Assembly (NCBI RefSeq): GCF_963583255.1
Contig: NC_084808.1
Location: 29,742,404-29,806,403, forward strand
Source: Pyrus communis
Lineage: Eukaryota > Streptophyta > Magnoliopsida > Rosales > Rosaceae
DNA length: 64,000 nucleotides
Reading direction: 5' to 3'
The position numbers were made by a program, and so were the translations under genes. Below the pieces are notes generated by a model. The model saw only the letters and a program-made list of their open reading frames with translations, had not been told where the DNA came from and searched no databases. Each line of letters starts with the position of its first letter. Position 1 is the first letter of the stretch. Below are positions 10,171 through 23,688 of the stretch, piece after piece.

Positions 10171-13100
10171 ATGTCGCAGAAAACCAGGGCCCCACCTTCC
10201 TTTCAGTCAATCAAATCATTGCCCGGAGATTTTAGGTTCTCAGGTCTACCAGCTTCTGATCGATTTGGAAAATCTGATGATGGGAATTTGGGAAATAGCA
10301 ATGTCATCTCCTCGAGTATTCCAGAAAATGGTGGTTTTGAGGGAGTTGAGGGTAGTATTGGGCCTCTTGGCGACATGGAACAGGTAGACGATTCACCATA
10401 TGGCAGGAACACAATCTCCATCGAAGACAGCCCCCCAAGGGGTGATGAAGACTTGGATTCTGTTGCTCCATCTATGCCTTCAATAGCTTCATCACGTAGG
10501 GAACATAGGTGGGGTGACACCAATCCTTATGCTGTGAAGAAGGTATTTAGTTTTAGCTAAATTTGCTTCTTGGTAGAATGAAGGGAAAAGAACCTTGACT
10601 TTCTTGCTTACATGCTGCAAAATCAGGGGTTTTCTTTGCCCCTTTGCTTTCGTTAGTTTGCATATACTTTTTCTTCGTAGATATTCATATAATCATCCAT
10701 GCATACGCACAATCAATGTAGATGCATGTGTGCTGTATTATTATACATGTGTCCTTTAGTTGCATGTTTGATTGTCAGTTTATATATAGGAATTTTATGG
10801 TGTGTGCCTCAAGGTGTGAGAACAAACTAGTATCCCATTTGCATCAGGGAGAACCGTTATATTATAAAATCTCTAGGGTTGTTATCTTATGGCCTGTGCC
10901 TTGCAGAAATTAATGCTATACGAAATAGGTGATTGACACTTGTGGTTCTTTTTTCATATTTCTCTATCTCCATGAAAGCATCTGTAATTCTATTCTGAAC
11001 CTGCTGACAGCAGATATGGCCATGGGATTATAAAAAGTTAGCTGTAGTTATTTGATAATGGTTTGAGTTGATTTTGATAACTTATTATGGTTGTATTAGT
11101 ACTTCTTACACATTAAAATTATTGTTTCAGAAGCTTCAATCTTGGTTCCAACTTCCAAACCGTAATTGGGAACTGGGGAGAATTTTGTCGACCTCAGGCG
11201 CTGAATCTGTTATATCACTTCCTAACGATAAAGTAAGACACCTTTTGAAAACTATGGCAGTATGATGTGATACTAGTTTAATTTTTGAGTTAATTTCATT
11301 TTTTTATTCACGTGTAGGTTGTAACGGTAAAAACTGAAGATTTGGTTTCAGCTAATCCAGATATCCTTGATGGTGTGGATGATCTCATGCAACTTAGTTA
11401 CCTAAATGAGCCATCAGTGTTGTACAATCTTCAGTATAGATACAATCAGGATATGATTTACGTAAGTGTTTATATTGTATTTGTCTACTTTGAAATCTAC
11501 TTCCGAGTTTTCTTTTGTTTAATATATGCTTTTGTGGGTATAATTGTCCATCTCAGACAAAAGCGGGACCGGTGTTGGTTGCTGTCAATCCCTTTAAGAG
11601 AGTTTCTTTATATGGGAATGAATACATTGAAGCATACAAGCGTAAAGCAGTTGAAAGTCCACATGTGTATGCCATTGCAGACACAGCCATTCGGGAAATG
11701 GTTAGAGGTGGATTTACTTATTCACAATTTATATGATGGAATTTTCAGCAGTTCAAACCATATTAGCTTAGTGTCATTAATTTGTAGATTCTAACCTACT
11801 CCTATTTTTCTTGCAGATGAAGTAAATCAGTCTATAATTATAAGGTCAGTAAAGTGTGACATTTTCTTTTCTGTATTCAATTGTTACATTTAACATTTTA
11901 TTTTAAATGAGTCAGTTATATAATTGTAGCCTTTTGCTCCTTGAGTGAATTTGATCCAAACTACATGATTGCTGCACCACAATTAAGGACACTGATCATA
12001 AGAAAAGACGTATAGTTATGAAAGCACTCCAACAGACATACAAAATAACACAAACAAATAAGAGAGTAAGAAGAATAGAAGTGTCGAATGAAGCAGATAG
12101 TTCAAGCACAGCCTTTTATTCTTGCAGAATCATAAATCGTCTAAAATAAAGCCTCATCTTGCTTAGGAGTATAAAAGAACCTTTTGTTAAGAAATCAACT
12201 CTTATTCCTTTAAGTAATATCATTTGTAACTTTCATGATGTAGCACCTGAGATATGTGATGTTATTTCAGCGTCCCTAATGAATGCTTTATCTCCATATT
12301 GGATATGTATTTAATTTGTGTATAGAATTAGCCTCATTGGCACCCAAAGATCTATTTTTCATGTCCATACAGTGGGGAAAGTGGAGCAGGAAAAACTGAA
12401 ACTGCGAAGATAGCAATGCAATATTTGGCTGCACTTGGAGGTGGAAGTGGAATAGAGCATGAAATTTTGAAAACTAACCCGATACTGGAAGCCTTTGGTA
12501 ATGCGAAAACATTGAGAAATGACAACTCAAGTCGCTTTGTAAGCTCTCAGTTTTTCACATGAATGCTCTTTCTTTAGGTTCATTTCTTTCTACTTATTAA
12601 ATTAAGAAAAAGGAACCAGTTTCCAGTCTGGCCATGGTGCAGAGGACAAACCTCCACACCATGGCTGTGGCCGGTGCAGCTGGGAGGGAGAAGTGGGAGG
12701 AGGAGGAGAGGCAGGGACAGGGGGATGTGGAGGAGGGACAAGGCTGGAGAAGTGGGAAGACAGATTGTGGTGTATATTTAATTACCCTTCGTGTGGCATT
12801 ACTGATTACTATGAGAAAATATGTTGCAGGGAAAATTGATTGAAATCCACTTTAGTGAAACTGGAAAAATATCTGGTGCCAATATTCAAACTTGTAAGTT
12901 CAGTCCTGCTAAGTTCCCTTAGTGAATTCTATTTACATATGTATTTTTTTTATTTTTAAAACCATATTTAGACTGACCTTTTATTGTGTCTGTTTCCCCT
13001 GTATGACATAGTTTTGCTTGAAAAGGTAATCATTTTTTACTCTGATCCTTGTTTGTAGCTTGTTTAATTTTTTCATACAAGTCCATTGTCTAATTGAATT

Positions 13101-16100
13101 TTTTAACAGTCTAGAGTGGTCCAATGCACTGAAGGTGAAAGGTCCTATCATATATTTTATCAGCTTTGTGCTGGAGCTCCACCTGCTCTTAGAGGTTAAT
13201 AATTCTGATTACCTTTTCTATTTTCTTCATATATCACTTTATAATATGTAAGATACGTATTATATTTAGAGGCAATTTTGTATTAATTCATATCGTCCAT
13301 TATGTCTTCTTTTATAATTTCAGAAAACTATATGGCTGATGACTCTCATACGTGCTTTGTATATAATTGAGTCACAAAGACCCCTCAATCCACACACTCA
13401 TAATGTTTGCCTATAACTAATTGATGTATATGTATGTTTTACATGTGTGTGCTGGCTTAAGAAAATTCAGTATATTGTTCCTTTGGTTGTATGTCACAGA
13501 GATGCTGAACTTGAAGAGTGCAGATGAGTACCAATATCTGAAGCAAAGCAATTGTTATTCCGTTTCTGGGGTGAATGATGCTGAAGAATTCAGTGTGGTG
13601 AAGGTACTCTTTCCTATTTTATGCAGCACACACCTATCCGTAGTCTAGGTATCTATTTCGCCATTTAACCATTTTGAAATATCATGTGCATGTGAACCCA
13701 CGATGAATCTTACCATTTTCAGGAAGCTCTAGATGTTGTCCATATAAACAAAGAAGACCAGCAAAGTGTATTTGCAATGCTTGCTGCAGTTTTGTGGCTG
13801 GGAAACATCTCATTTAGTGTGATTGATAATGAAAATCATGTTGAACCTGTAGAAGATGAAGGTAACAATCTTTGAGAGGATAGAATGAAAGAAAATAGGG
13901 GAGCGATATTAACCTTCCCACTTACCTTCTCATTTCAACATTCTCACTTCTACACATGCCACGTGTATTCCACTAGCATGCAAAACTAAAAATTTATTTT
14001 AATTTTTTTTGTTGACAAACTAAAATTTATTTATACTAACAAAGGAATAAAAGTAGTGAGATTTTAATATAATTTTAGATTTGAGTTCTATTGGAGTACA
14101 CGTGGCATGATGAGAAGTCAGAAGGTTGAAATAAGAAGGTAAGTGAGAAGGTTGCTAAGATTTCTTAAGACAATATATAGCTTAGCTGAGTGTAATACTT
14201 GGCATTGTATCAATGCTTTGTGCTGTAATTTTCATTTTAAAGGATTTGAAGTTCTTCCACAAAAAGAAGGGACCTCCTTTTTTGAGACAGATTTCCTTGA
14301 AGTTTTGTGATTTGTTGATTCCTTTTGAAAGAGAGGAGATTTTTGTTTTTCAATTTTCATAATGAGAACTATTTGAGGGGGTAAATATGGCTCTTGTTGC
14401 GATTTATTTTCTTTCTGACTATATAGTTCACTTTGTCTTGGTTTTCATTGGTTAAATGAGTTTAATGATTCAAGTTTCATTTTCAGGTTTGTTCAATGTC
14501 GCAAAATTGATTGGATGTGGCGTAGATGAGCTTAAGCTTGCTTTATCAACTCGAAATATGAGAGTTGGTAATGACAGTATTGTCCAAAAGCTAACGCTAT
14601 CACAGGTAAGAAATCTTTCAGAGAGTTAATAGTTGTCTTGGGTTGTATAAATAAAAAAGATCCCTGAAAATAAAAGAGATCTCTTGTTAATAATTGTCTT
14701 GAGCTGATATTATTTCTAGGTGTATCGTCGTTAGTTATCAACTTATCAACTCAAGTTCTTTTAAAAATTATGTTCCTTGGGCAAACTTTTGGAACAAAAA
14801 TGAATCTCTTTCTCTCAGATCACTTGTACAAAAGAATTCAGATGATTAGTATTTGGTTCTGTAACAACCAGGCGGGTTCCTTTAATTGTTGACTAAACTA
14901 TACCAAGCATACTGATATGATTTTCATGTCCTCCATTTAAATTCTCTTGCATTTTCCAGGCCACCGACACAAGAGATGCTTTGGCAAAGTCAATTTATGC
15001 ATGTCTGTTTGAGTGGCTGGTTGAACAAATTAACAAATCACTTGCAGTAGGAAAACGGCGTACTGGCAGATCTATCAGCATTCTTGATATCTATGGTTTT
15101 GAATCATTTGATGTATGTTTTCTTTATGCTTTAATCGGATCTCTGTTTGTGTATTACATTTTTTTAACTGAACATTTGTTCTGTTTTTTTTTAATCCTGT
15201 AGAGAAATAGTTTTGAACAGTTCTGCATTAATTATGCAAATGAGAGATTGCAACAACACTTCAATCGTCACTTATTCAAGTTAGAGCAGGATGTAAGTAT
15301 CCCATTCATTTTTAATATTATAACTGCAATAAAGACTTGTTGATTCTTTGCTTTCTCTGTTCCACAGGGTTTCATTGAGTTCTAGTTAGATATTTATTGT
15401 GTCCATAGAATTTCATTAGATGAGAAAACCATCCGCACTGCACAGCCTGTTTAAAAGCAACCATGCCTTCACAATTATATTTCTCATTTTAGTTCATCAG
15501 TAATAATTTAAAGCCAAAATAAGTAAAACCAATGATAAGTACGTCATGCTTGCCCTGTGAATCAAATTCTTAAATGATTCATAATCTATTGGTACATTTA
15601 TGCTTGGATTGAATTAATCGAACGAAGAGTTTATTAGAGCAGAACACAGGCTTAATTTATTGACTAGCTATTATTTATTCTTTTCAGGAATATATCCAAG
15701 ACGGAATTGATTGGACAAAAGTTGAATTTGAAGACAACCAAGATTGTCTTGGTCTTTTTGAAAAGGTACTGAGCTTATCCCTTTCCTTCCCTTTACAGTT
15801 GTCCCTTGTTTAATGATGATAACCAAAGAAGTTAGTGATAACCCTTGCGCCAATTAGTAGATGAGAACTAAATTTATAGTATGAGTGTCCCTGAACTTCT
15901 TGTGACATAAATGCAGAGGCCGTTGGGATTACTGTCCCTGTTAGATGAGGAGTCCACCTTCCCAAATGGTACTGATTTGACCTTTGCCAACAAGCTTAAG
16001 CAACATCTGAGTTCTAATTCTTGTTTCAAAGGAGAACGAGACAAATCGTTTGCTGTCAGTCATTATGCAGGAGAGGTACTCCTTTTGATTAATTGATTTT

Positions 16101-19076
16101 CATTGTTTTATATTCTCATTAATTGTTAGTGTACAATTATATTATATTTTATTTTCTTTATAATTTCTCCTGATTATATTAAAGCACAACTGGCATAAAG
16201 AAAATTGTCAATGTACATTTCCTTGCTTGATCAGATTTGAAAATTTCTGAACCGTAGCCAAGCTCAACCCTCCCCTTCGACTCTAAATCGAGGATTGGGT
16301 GCTAACAATTCTTCTATACATTATCTTGTAGTACTGACAAAAAGAATAAAGAAAAAGCTTTTTATTCAACTTTTTCTTGCTTGCCTGACTGTTGATTGTT
16401 CCACTCAGGTTTCATATGACACAACAGGATTTTTGGAGAAGAACAGGGACTTACTGCATTTAGATTCTATTCAGCTTCTTTCATCATGCTCATGCCACCT
16501 TCCTCAGATATTCGCATCTAGTATGCTTAATCGACCCGAGAAGCCTTTAGTTGGTCCCCTGTATAAAGCAGGTGGCGGAGTAGACTCCCAGAAGCTGAGT
16601 GTTGCAACGAAATTTAAGGTATGTTGCTTTCCTGTTTTGAAGAACATGACTTTGAGTTCAACGAAGATTATAATTGTGATAAGATACAGAAGTAACTATC
16701 TACTAACTGTGTTCTTTCAATTAACTTATTTGTGTTGGTATTTAGAGTCAATTGTTCCTATTGATGAAACGTCTAGAAAACACCACTCCACATTTCATAC
16801 GTTGTATCAAGCCCAACAATCTTCAATCCCCTGGACTATATGAGCAAGGACTTGTACTGCAGCAGCTAAGATGTTGTGGAGTTCTAGAAGTGGTTCGAAT
16901 ATCAAGATCTGGCTTTCCTACCAGAATGTCACACCAGAAGTTTGCAAGAAGGTAACACAAGATATCTTTACTTCTGTTTCGTCTTTCAAATACCTTATAC
17001 ATGTCTCCAGTATCTTATCATTTTTGTTTGCTTCGTCATTGTTGAATCTTGCATCAGATATGGTTTTCTTCTGCTGGAGAATGTTGCATCGCAGGATCCA
17101 CTTAGTGTTTCAGTAGCTATTCTTCACCAGTTCAACATATTACCAGAGATGTATCAAGTGGGCTATACAAAGTTGTTTTTCCGAACTGGACAGGTAAATT
17201 GATGTATTGCTTTTGAGGAAAGGAAAATGAATATGCTACCTGTTGTGGACAGTCAGACTAGTGCATCTGGGTAGAGATAAGACTATTGTGTGGCTATGCT
17301 TTTATCATGCCTAGGTTCCAACACTTTTATGCATATATTTGAATGTTTTCCACCGTTCAGATAGTTTGATGTGTTTAAATCTATATACAAGATTGTGTAA
17401 AAACCTGAGCTAAAATCATTGATTGTGTCAGCTGTTGGGAATATCTTTCATACATGTTAATCTTTACTGATATCAAAGTGGTGTGGAACTTTGACGCAGA
17501 TTGGGGTGCTTGAGGACACCAGAAACCGTACGCTACATGGTATTTTGCGTGTTCAAAGCTGCTTTAGAGGACACCAAGCTCGGTGTTACCTCAAGGAGCT
17601 GAGGAGAGGAATCACCACGCTCCAATCATGTACTAACCTGCTCATTGTTTATTTTGGTGAACGTTGTCAAATTTTGTCAAGAAGCATTTGGTTATTTATT
17701 CTAATTTACTTAATGCAGTCGTAAGGGGACAGAAAACCAGGAAGGAGTACTCAATATTACTAGAGAGGCATAGAGCTGCTGTTGTCATACAAAAGCAGGT
17801 CAAAAGCAGGTTTGCAAGGAAGAAATTCAACAACATTTATGCTGCATCAATCGTGATACAATCAGGTACAATAGCTTTGTTCCTCAATCTTGTTGAACTT
17901 GTGCAGACTTTGTTGACATGTTAAAGGTTAAGCAGTCCATCCCACCCAATGTCTATATATTTGATAATTTTGTCTAAGTTTAAGCTATCTTTGCAGTTCT
18001 TCGTGGCTGGTTGGTCAGAAAATGCTCAGGAAGTATAGGATTGTTGAAGCCTGGAAGCATGAAGGTAGTCCTGTACACTTCTATCTATTCTAGCTTCCTT
18101 GTTGGCCTTTGCACCTACATTTTAACGTTTGTATCTTTCAAATTATTGGTATTGCCCGTCTGGTATGGATTTTATTGTCATGCTTTCCAGTGATGCAAGA
18201 CTTTCATGTATAAATTGAGCCTCATAATGGCTTTCATCAGGTTCAGTTACTGCTGGTTGGTGTGAATGCCATAAATGTTGTTTGAGACTTTGTGGGTGTT
18301 TGTGCGAGCACTTGCACCAGTTCGTACTATGTTTTCTATTTGATAGCAATATTCTGCATGGAATCAGGCATATGTTTTATGGGAATAATTAACAGTTAAA
18401 GAATCTCAAACAGGCTAACGAGTCAGATGAGGTGCTGGTAAAGGCATCTTTCCTTGCTGAACTACAGCGCCGCGTTCTTAAGGCTGAAGCTGCCTTGCGA
18501 GAGAAGGAAGAGGAGAATGACATCCTCCACCAACGTCTCCAACAGTATGAGAGCCGCTGGTCGGAATATGAGCTGAAAATGAAATCCATGGAAGAAGTGT
18601 GGCAGAAACAAATGAGATCCCTACAATCCAGCCTCTCAATTGCGAAGAAGAGCTTAGCCATTGATGATTCTGGGAGAAATTCTGATGCATCAGTGAATGC
18701 AAGTGATGACCGTGACCAGAGTTGGGATACAGGAAGTAACCATAGAGGCCAAGATAGCAATGGGGTGAGACCATTGAGTGCAGGTTTGAGTGTCATAAGC
18801 CGGTTAACTGAAGAGTTTGATCAGAGGAGTCAAGTTTTTGGCGACGATGCCAAGTTCTTGGTGGAGGTAAAGTCTGGTAAAGTGGAAGCAAGTCTGAATC
18901 CAGACCAAGAGCTAAGAAGGTTGAAGCAGATGTTTGAGGCTTGGAAGAAGGATTACGGGGCAAGACTAAGGGAGACAAAGTTGATTTTGCATAAGATTGG
19001 GAATGAAGAGGGAGGCAGTGCTGACAGGGTGAAAAAGAAGTGGTGGGGAAGGCGGAACAGCTCGAGGATAAATTAA
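10171..19076 (+). CDS. Myosin class VIII heavy chain (ATM1-like)
   Basis: This is an actin-based motor; class VIII myosins act at plasmodesmata, cell plates and endosomes. 23 coding exons: 10171-10542, 11131-11232, 11318-11461, 11557-11707, 11817-11844, 12373-12538, 12830-12893, 13012-13025, 13110-13194, 13500-13603, 13723-13861, 14487-14605, 14960-15112, 15203-15292, 15688-15765, 15917-16075, 16409-16618, 16746-16951, 17058-17193, 17500-17629, 17719-17865, 17997-18064, 18414-19076. They total 3528 nt, 1175 aa, no internal stop. Seen: class VIII N-terminal extension ([11 protein letters not shown]), P-loop GESGAGKT near residue 267, [12 protein letters not shown], relay region [17 protein letters not shown], converter, IQ-like segments at about 841-955, then a coiled coil and a basic tail ending RRNSSRIN. 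The start is the first ATG giving the class VIII N-terminus. Intron 11 carries a MITE and intron 6 a GC-rich insertion. Symbol left open because the paralogue cannot be decided. Confidence 0.96.
12613..12772. other. GC-rich insertion in myosin intron 6
   Basis: A 160-bp G-rich island lies in an otherwise AT-rich intron. It holds a short inversion (ccatggtg ... caccatgg at 12632-12663) and purine blocks such as ggaggaggag. It keeps an open frame on the plus strand but matches no family I know. It may be a captured gene fragment or a small element. Confidence 0.4.
13899..14165. mobile_element. MITE in myosin intron 11
   Basis: The left arm (aaccttcccacttacc onward) and the right arm (ending ggtaagtgagaaggtt) are inverted copies for about 70 bp. 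Each contains a CACGTG core (13971-13976 and 14099-14104). The centre is AT-rich with no frame. The borders are approximate because I could not find a clear target duplication. Confidence 0.7.
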
Positions 19077-20020
19077 GTAACAGAATTATTCTGTTGGAGA
19101 TGGGCTAGCTGTGTTGTTTATGCTAAACCCCTTCCATTTTTATAGTTGAGGAATGTGGTTGCCGCATAGAAATTGTGACACAGAGTTTAGTTGTTGCAAG
19201 CGATTTGGTGCTTTATTAATTTGTAGAGCAGAGCTAAGCTGAGCTGCTAGTTACTCCGGTATGTATGTATATGTTTTCTTATTTGTAGTGCAAGTTCGAT
19301 TCTCTACATTGATGAATGATTGAATGAAGTCTTTGACATTACCACAATATATGGAATGTTGTTTATACGACATACTATTATATAAAGGCAACAAAAGTAG
19401 GGGGGAGAGAGCGAGACACTTCCCTGTTCTCGGAATGCCACGGGATCAGTTGGGGGTGGCATTCTGAGAGGTTAGGGGAGGGGAGTCCAAAATTGGCATG
19501 CCTCGTCTCCCTATCAGTTTTTACAGTCCCCAATCTCCCAAAAGCAGCCTCTTCCTTACCAACAAACGTCACGTTTCCGTCGACAAGAAAATTCACTGGC
19601 GACTCTGGAAAAGTCCTATTCATCTTACAATTAGTATTGCTGTTCATGGTTTTATCGGTATGGTCATGTGAGAATTGGAAAACAAGGCACAAAGTTGAAG
19701 AATTGCGACTTTTTAACGGTGCGCACCAAGGGGGTCCCATTCGGTCTCGACCCCCACAATGAACTTGCACGTTTCACGAATCCAGTGATCCACATTCTAC
19801 AATACTTGCCGATGCTAAAGTGAAAAAAACTAATTCAATCTATTTGTGGGCGTAGGATTGTACACGAACGGCCAAAATTAAACCATCCACAGACTCCGCA
19901 TAGAAGGGATCCGGAGAGGATCCAACTCCGGAAACCCCAACAAAAGTAAAAAGGACAGAGGAAGCTTATTTTGTGTGTGGGTTAGTTGTGAGACTGCGTC
20001 GGCGTCGGCGTCCGCAGATA
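19077..20020. other. Myosin 3' UTR and RibF promoter region
   Basis: About 350 bp of 3' flank is followed by a short spacer and the presumed RibF promoter and leader. Open frames at 19378-19770 on both strands overlap each other and match nothing. A GC-rich leader with cggcgtcggcgtc precedes the start codon at 20021. Confidence 0.5.
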
Positions 20021-21315
20021 ATGTTGAGCGGTGGTGGCGGTTGCTCTCGTCTTTCCCCTCACCTGCGACTTCGAGACTCCGACCTCCACCGGCCCCACCT
20101 CCACCTCCGCCATCCGCAGCTGGGCTTCCGCTTTGGCTTTGTCTTTATCTTCGGCTTAGGGTTTTACAACACCAGAATCGCCCACCTCCGCTGCTACCCC
20201 CGCCCTCAGCCTCTCAAACCCCTACCCTTGTCGTCTGCCCTCTCTCACTCTCACACAAGGGCGGTTCGTTTTTCTAAGTCGTCTTCCCCCGACATTCTCG
20301 CCCTCCCCCATTGTTTTAGGTACTCTACTCTACTCCCTCCTCTTTCCCTTTTATTTTATTTATCTTTTGCTTGATTTATAAATTCATTCAGTTATGCAAT
20401 TCACATTTCATTTTACTTGTGATTAAAATTTCCCTTTGCTACAACTTAATCATATCTTAAATCTGAAACGGTCTTCAGTGTTCGGAATCTCATCTTGATA
20501 TTGTAATCATTCAATTTGGTTTAGAAATTACGATGCAGGAGTTAACATCAATCAATTGATTCAATTTTCCTTAAGATGGTTTCAATGTTGATTACTTTAG
20601 CTACACACCCTGCAATGCAAGTACATCTAGTCATGTTTGTCTGTGGTCAAAACTCTGATTCCTTTCTCTTTTGCAAAGCCAACGAGAAGATGAACGCGAG
20701 CTTCCCCCCGAAGGATTGTCCTCTGTCGCAGGTTTCATTCCACCTCTACTTTCCCTTTTTCACTTTCTCAACAGCATTTTCATATCACCTTATATATGTA
20801 AGCTTTTTCCTTAGTTTGATATTGTATGCAATATATTACCGTTAAACATCCGTAAGAATTTTGTTAGCATATTATGCCATAATTCCTTTTAGCTGCTTCT
20901 TCAAGTACCAAGTCGGTATATAGCGATTTTCGATTCTTCTACACTGTGACACAGTGCATCTGGTGACGTTAGATTTACAGATGCTAATTTTGACGAGGAG
21001 AACTAACCTTCTATGTCACCCAAGTCTAAAGTCATTTAAATAACTTCTAAGCAAAATAGGGGAAAGAAATTATCCACAGATTCGGAAAAGCACAAAGATT
21101 TCCTATGCTAACAAACACGCTTTGAATATAGTTTAAGGATTAAGGAAACTTCCAAGTTCCTCTATTCGGTTCATCTGAACTGCACCATTCCGATGTCCCC
21201 ATATACATTTTCAGTTATTCAACATGTTGTCTTTCGTAAAAAAGTTATTCAACAAGTTGCATCTCAACACTCCCCCTTTGTTTCTAGTAAGTTTTCATCT
21301 AGTAAAAACATCATC

Positions 21316-21472
21316 TCCTTGTTGGGAACTGGAAACCCTAAACGTAAAGAATGCTGTGAACAATTGTATTTCTCAGTAATAGAGGAGTTTAACACCTCAA
21401 CTTGTGCTGATTTTGTGGAGTTTAACAACCCTAAGCAACGCAAATAAATTTAAACGTGGTGAATAGACTCAA
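21316..21472 (-). mobile_element. LTR fragment of a Copia-type element (E1)
   Basis: The plus strand starts tgttgggaactggaaacc, so on the minus strand the LTR ends in CCCAACA. The same segment recurs at 29187-29260 next to a primer-binding site, which identifies it as an LTR edge. Later motifs (gattttgtggagttta, ccctaagcaac) also recur at 23570-23600 and 29345-29370. Confidence 0.6.
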
Positions 21473-21832
21473 CCACATCTCCGACATTCTAGGACTCCAG
21501 CTTGACTTGGTCTCTAAGTTGCCATGTCAACTTTATTTAACTAAAACTTAATTAAACATGACTAAATAACTCTTAGCACCCTCCCTTAAACTGTTTTCTC
21601 CAAAAAACAGTTTAGGGTTTTTCTACCAGCACATAACCTTCTTCATGATCGACCACGTCTCCTACATTGTAGGACTCTAGCTTGACTTGGTCTCTAAGTT
21701 ACCATGTCACCTTTATTTAACTAGAACTTAATTAAACATCACTAGATAACTCTTAGCACCCTCCCTTAAACTGATATCTACAAAAAACAGTTTAGGATTT
21801 TTGTACCACCGCATAACCTTTTTCATGATCAA
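21473..21832. repeat. Two tandem 180-bp copies with LTR-like sequence
   Basis: The copies at 21473-21652 and 21653-21832 begin ccac-tctcc-acatt and share cttgacttggtctctaagtt, then agcaccctcccttaaactg. The first third resembles the E1 LTR; the remainder is found only here in this window. Confidence 0.8.
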
Positions 21833-22275
21833 TGCTTTGGACTGAACAAACACCAAGCATGTTCTTCAACTTCTTGAATGCGGGTTGCTTCAAAGGTTTA
21901 GTTAAGATGTCTGCAACCAGTACTCATTATTCATATAGTGAAGATTGTTGTAGCTGTTCCGAGGACGTAGGCACAAATAGCCGGACCATGTTAATTCTCA
22001 GTGTTATTTGTCTTGGTTATTTTGTTGTCGGTTTTTTGAGTTTATTCTGTTTTTCTCAAGTTTAAATGCGATATTCACAACATGAATGAAAGCTTGCATC
22101 TAAATTAACAAAGGAAGACTTACATCCTCTCATGTGGTTGCTACAACCAATGTCCACGTACCATGTCTCATGATCAGTTTCTGTCAGTGCATGAAAGGCC
22201 ATCAAAAGTGTATCTTCCTCCTTTTTCTTAGCAAAGTTTGATTATTCACCTATTTTCTTATGGGAACTTTGTGTA

Positions 22276-22917
22276 GCACTTATGCTTGTAGTGATCAAAA
22301 TTTCCACATCTATAACACTTAACCTTCGCATAGTGGTCTCCTCTTTTTCCTGAGAGTCATTATCTCTCCTGAAAACACAAGATGATTTGCTACCATCCTG
22401 ATTCCCAAATTTTGTCCACCGCCTCGATGGCCTCGACTACCTCTTTCACGACCTCTTCCTCCTCGAGCTCTTAAGGGCTTAGAGAAAGTGGAAGCTTTCA
22501 GCACTATTTGTTCTTAATTGCAGTGGTGCGGTTAAGCCTTTCATGCACTAACAAAGAGCTTTGCAGTTCATCATCTCGTAACTTAACAACGTCCCTTGAC
22601 TCCTCAATTGAATAGACAACATAGTCAAATTTCGGAGTCAATGATCTCAAAATCTTCTCAACGGCTTTCACTTCTATGGTGCCACCATTAGATCTCATCT
22701 TGCTTCTTGTTCACAGGGTTCTAGCAAAGAAATCAGCGTTGGACTCACCTGATTTCATTTGTAGGGTTTTAAAGTCTTTGTTAGGGTTTGACGCACTGCA
22801 CTCTTCACTCTCTGACCCTTCATATTTCTTCTTCAAAGAGCCCCATATTTGTTTGGAGGTCTCCTTTGTTATAATTCTGACTTTCCTGTGGATCTTGCTC
22901 TTTGATGTATTCGGCAA
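22276..22917 (-). mobile_element. Copia gag remnant (E1), C-terminal half with zinc knuckle
   Basis: Read on the minus strand, the segment gives a UBN2-type gag core (TSKQIWGSLKKKYEG, then KTLQMKSGESNADFFAR), a basic RGG stretch and a CX2CX4HX4C zinc knuckle at 22276-22317 (CYRCG...H...C). Frames are broken by several stops. No protease, integrase or RT of this element remains between here and 21832. Confidence 0.75.
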
Positions 22918-23688
22918 TAGACTAAACTTAGAAAATTAGAGAATAACTAGAAACACACAAGATTTATAGTGGTTCGACAGAACTTTTGCTTACATCCAGT
23001 TGTGATTTCCTTGGGTTAAGAAACCACGGCTTCTTTGAGTCAGTACTTTTGCAAAACTCTAGAACTAATCACCCTTTATCCATCTCGGCTGAGTCTGGCT
23101 TTTCTCTCTTTCCCTACCCTTGCCACACCTTGCATGCCTATTTTCTGATTAAGTTTCCTATTCTATATGGAATAGGAAAGCACACTTTCTTACCTTTTCC
23201 AATTAGACTTCTAGAATTCCTAATCTAATTGTACAAGGAAATTTTGATTCTTTCCTAGTCTTTCTAAGAATAGAATTGGTGCATCCTTACTTTCGTTGTT
23301 GCTCAGTCAACACGACTCCCCTCTGTTGGGCTTCGATCCCTGATTCCACAAGGTGCCAGTATTCTTTTCATCTGAGGAATTTTTCCATCAGCATGCTCCA
23401 ATTGTCATAATAACCATCAAACCATGGAATCACAGGTTGAATGAAATTCTCAGTGGCTTTGTGAGTTGCCAATGTTTCTTGTTGCTGCAAGACAGTCTCT
23501 TTTTTGAGTTCTTCCAGAGCCCCAAAGTTAGCCGAACTCCACGATAACCACTAACTTGAATTGTGCAGATTTTGTGGAGTTTAGCAACCCTAAGCAACAT
23601 AAATAAATTCAAATGTGGTGAACAGACTCAACTGCATCTCCTACATTCTAGGACCCTAGCTTGACTTTAATTAAAACTTAATTAAACA
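22914..23688 (-). repeat. Left copy of a large direct repeat: LTR + gag start + truncated LTR
   Basis: It is homologous, in the same orientation, to 28551-29463. On the minus strand it comprises an E1 LTR fragment (23688-23530), a gag N-terminal remnant with no primer site before it (about 23520-23262), and a second, different LTR (about 23262-22914). The segment between the gag start and LTR that is present in the right copy (about 29169-29305) is missing here. Confidence 0.75.

Noticed and set aside
11701..11711. Donor directly after ATG at 11700 in the myosin gene
   Set aside because: That junction gives a stop at once; the donor after 11707 restores the conserved DEVNQSIII.
19285..19305. 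tRNA B-box-like word gttcgattc
   Set aside because: No cloverleaf or acceptor stem can be formed around it.
19378..19770. Overlapping open frames on both strands after myosin
   Set aside because: No family match and no conserved features; it is in the UTR/promoter zone.
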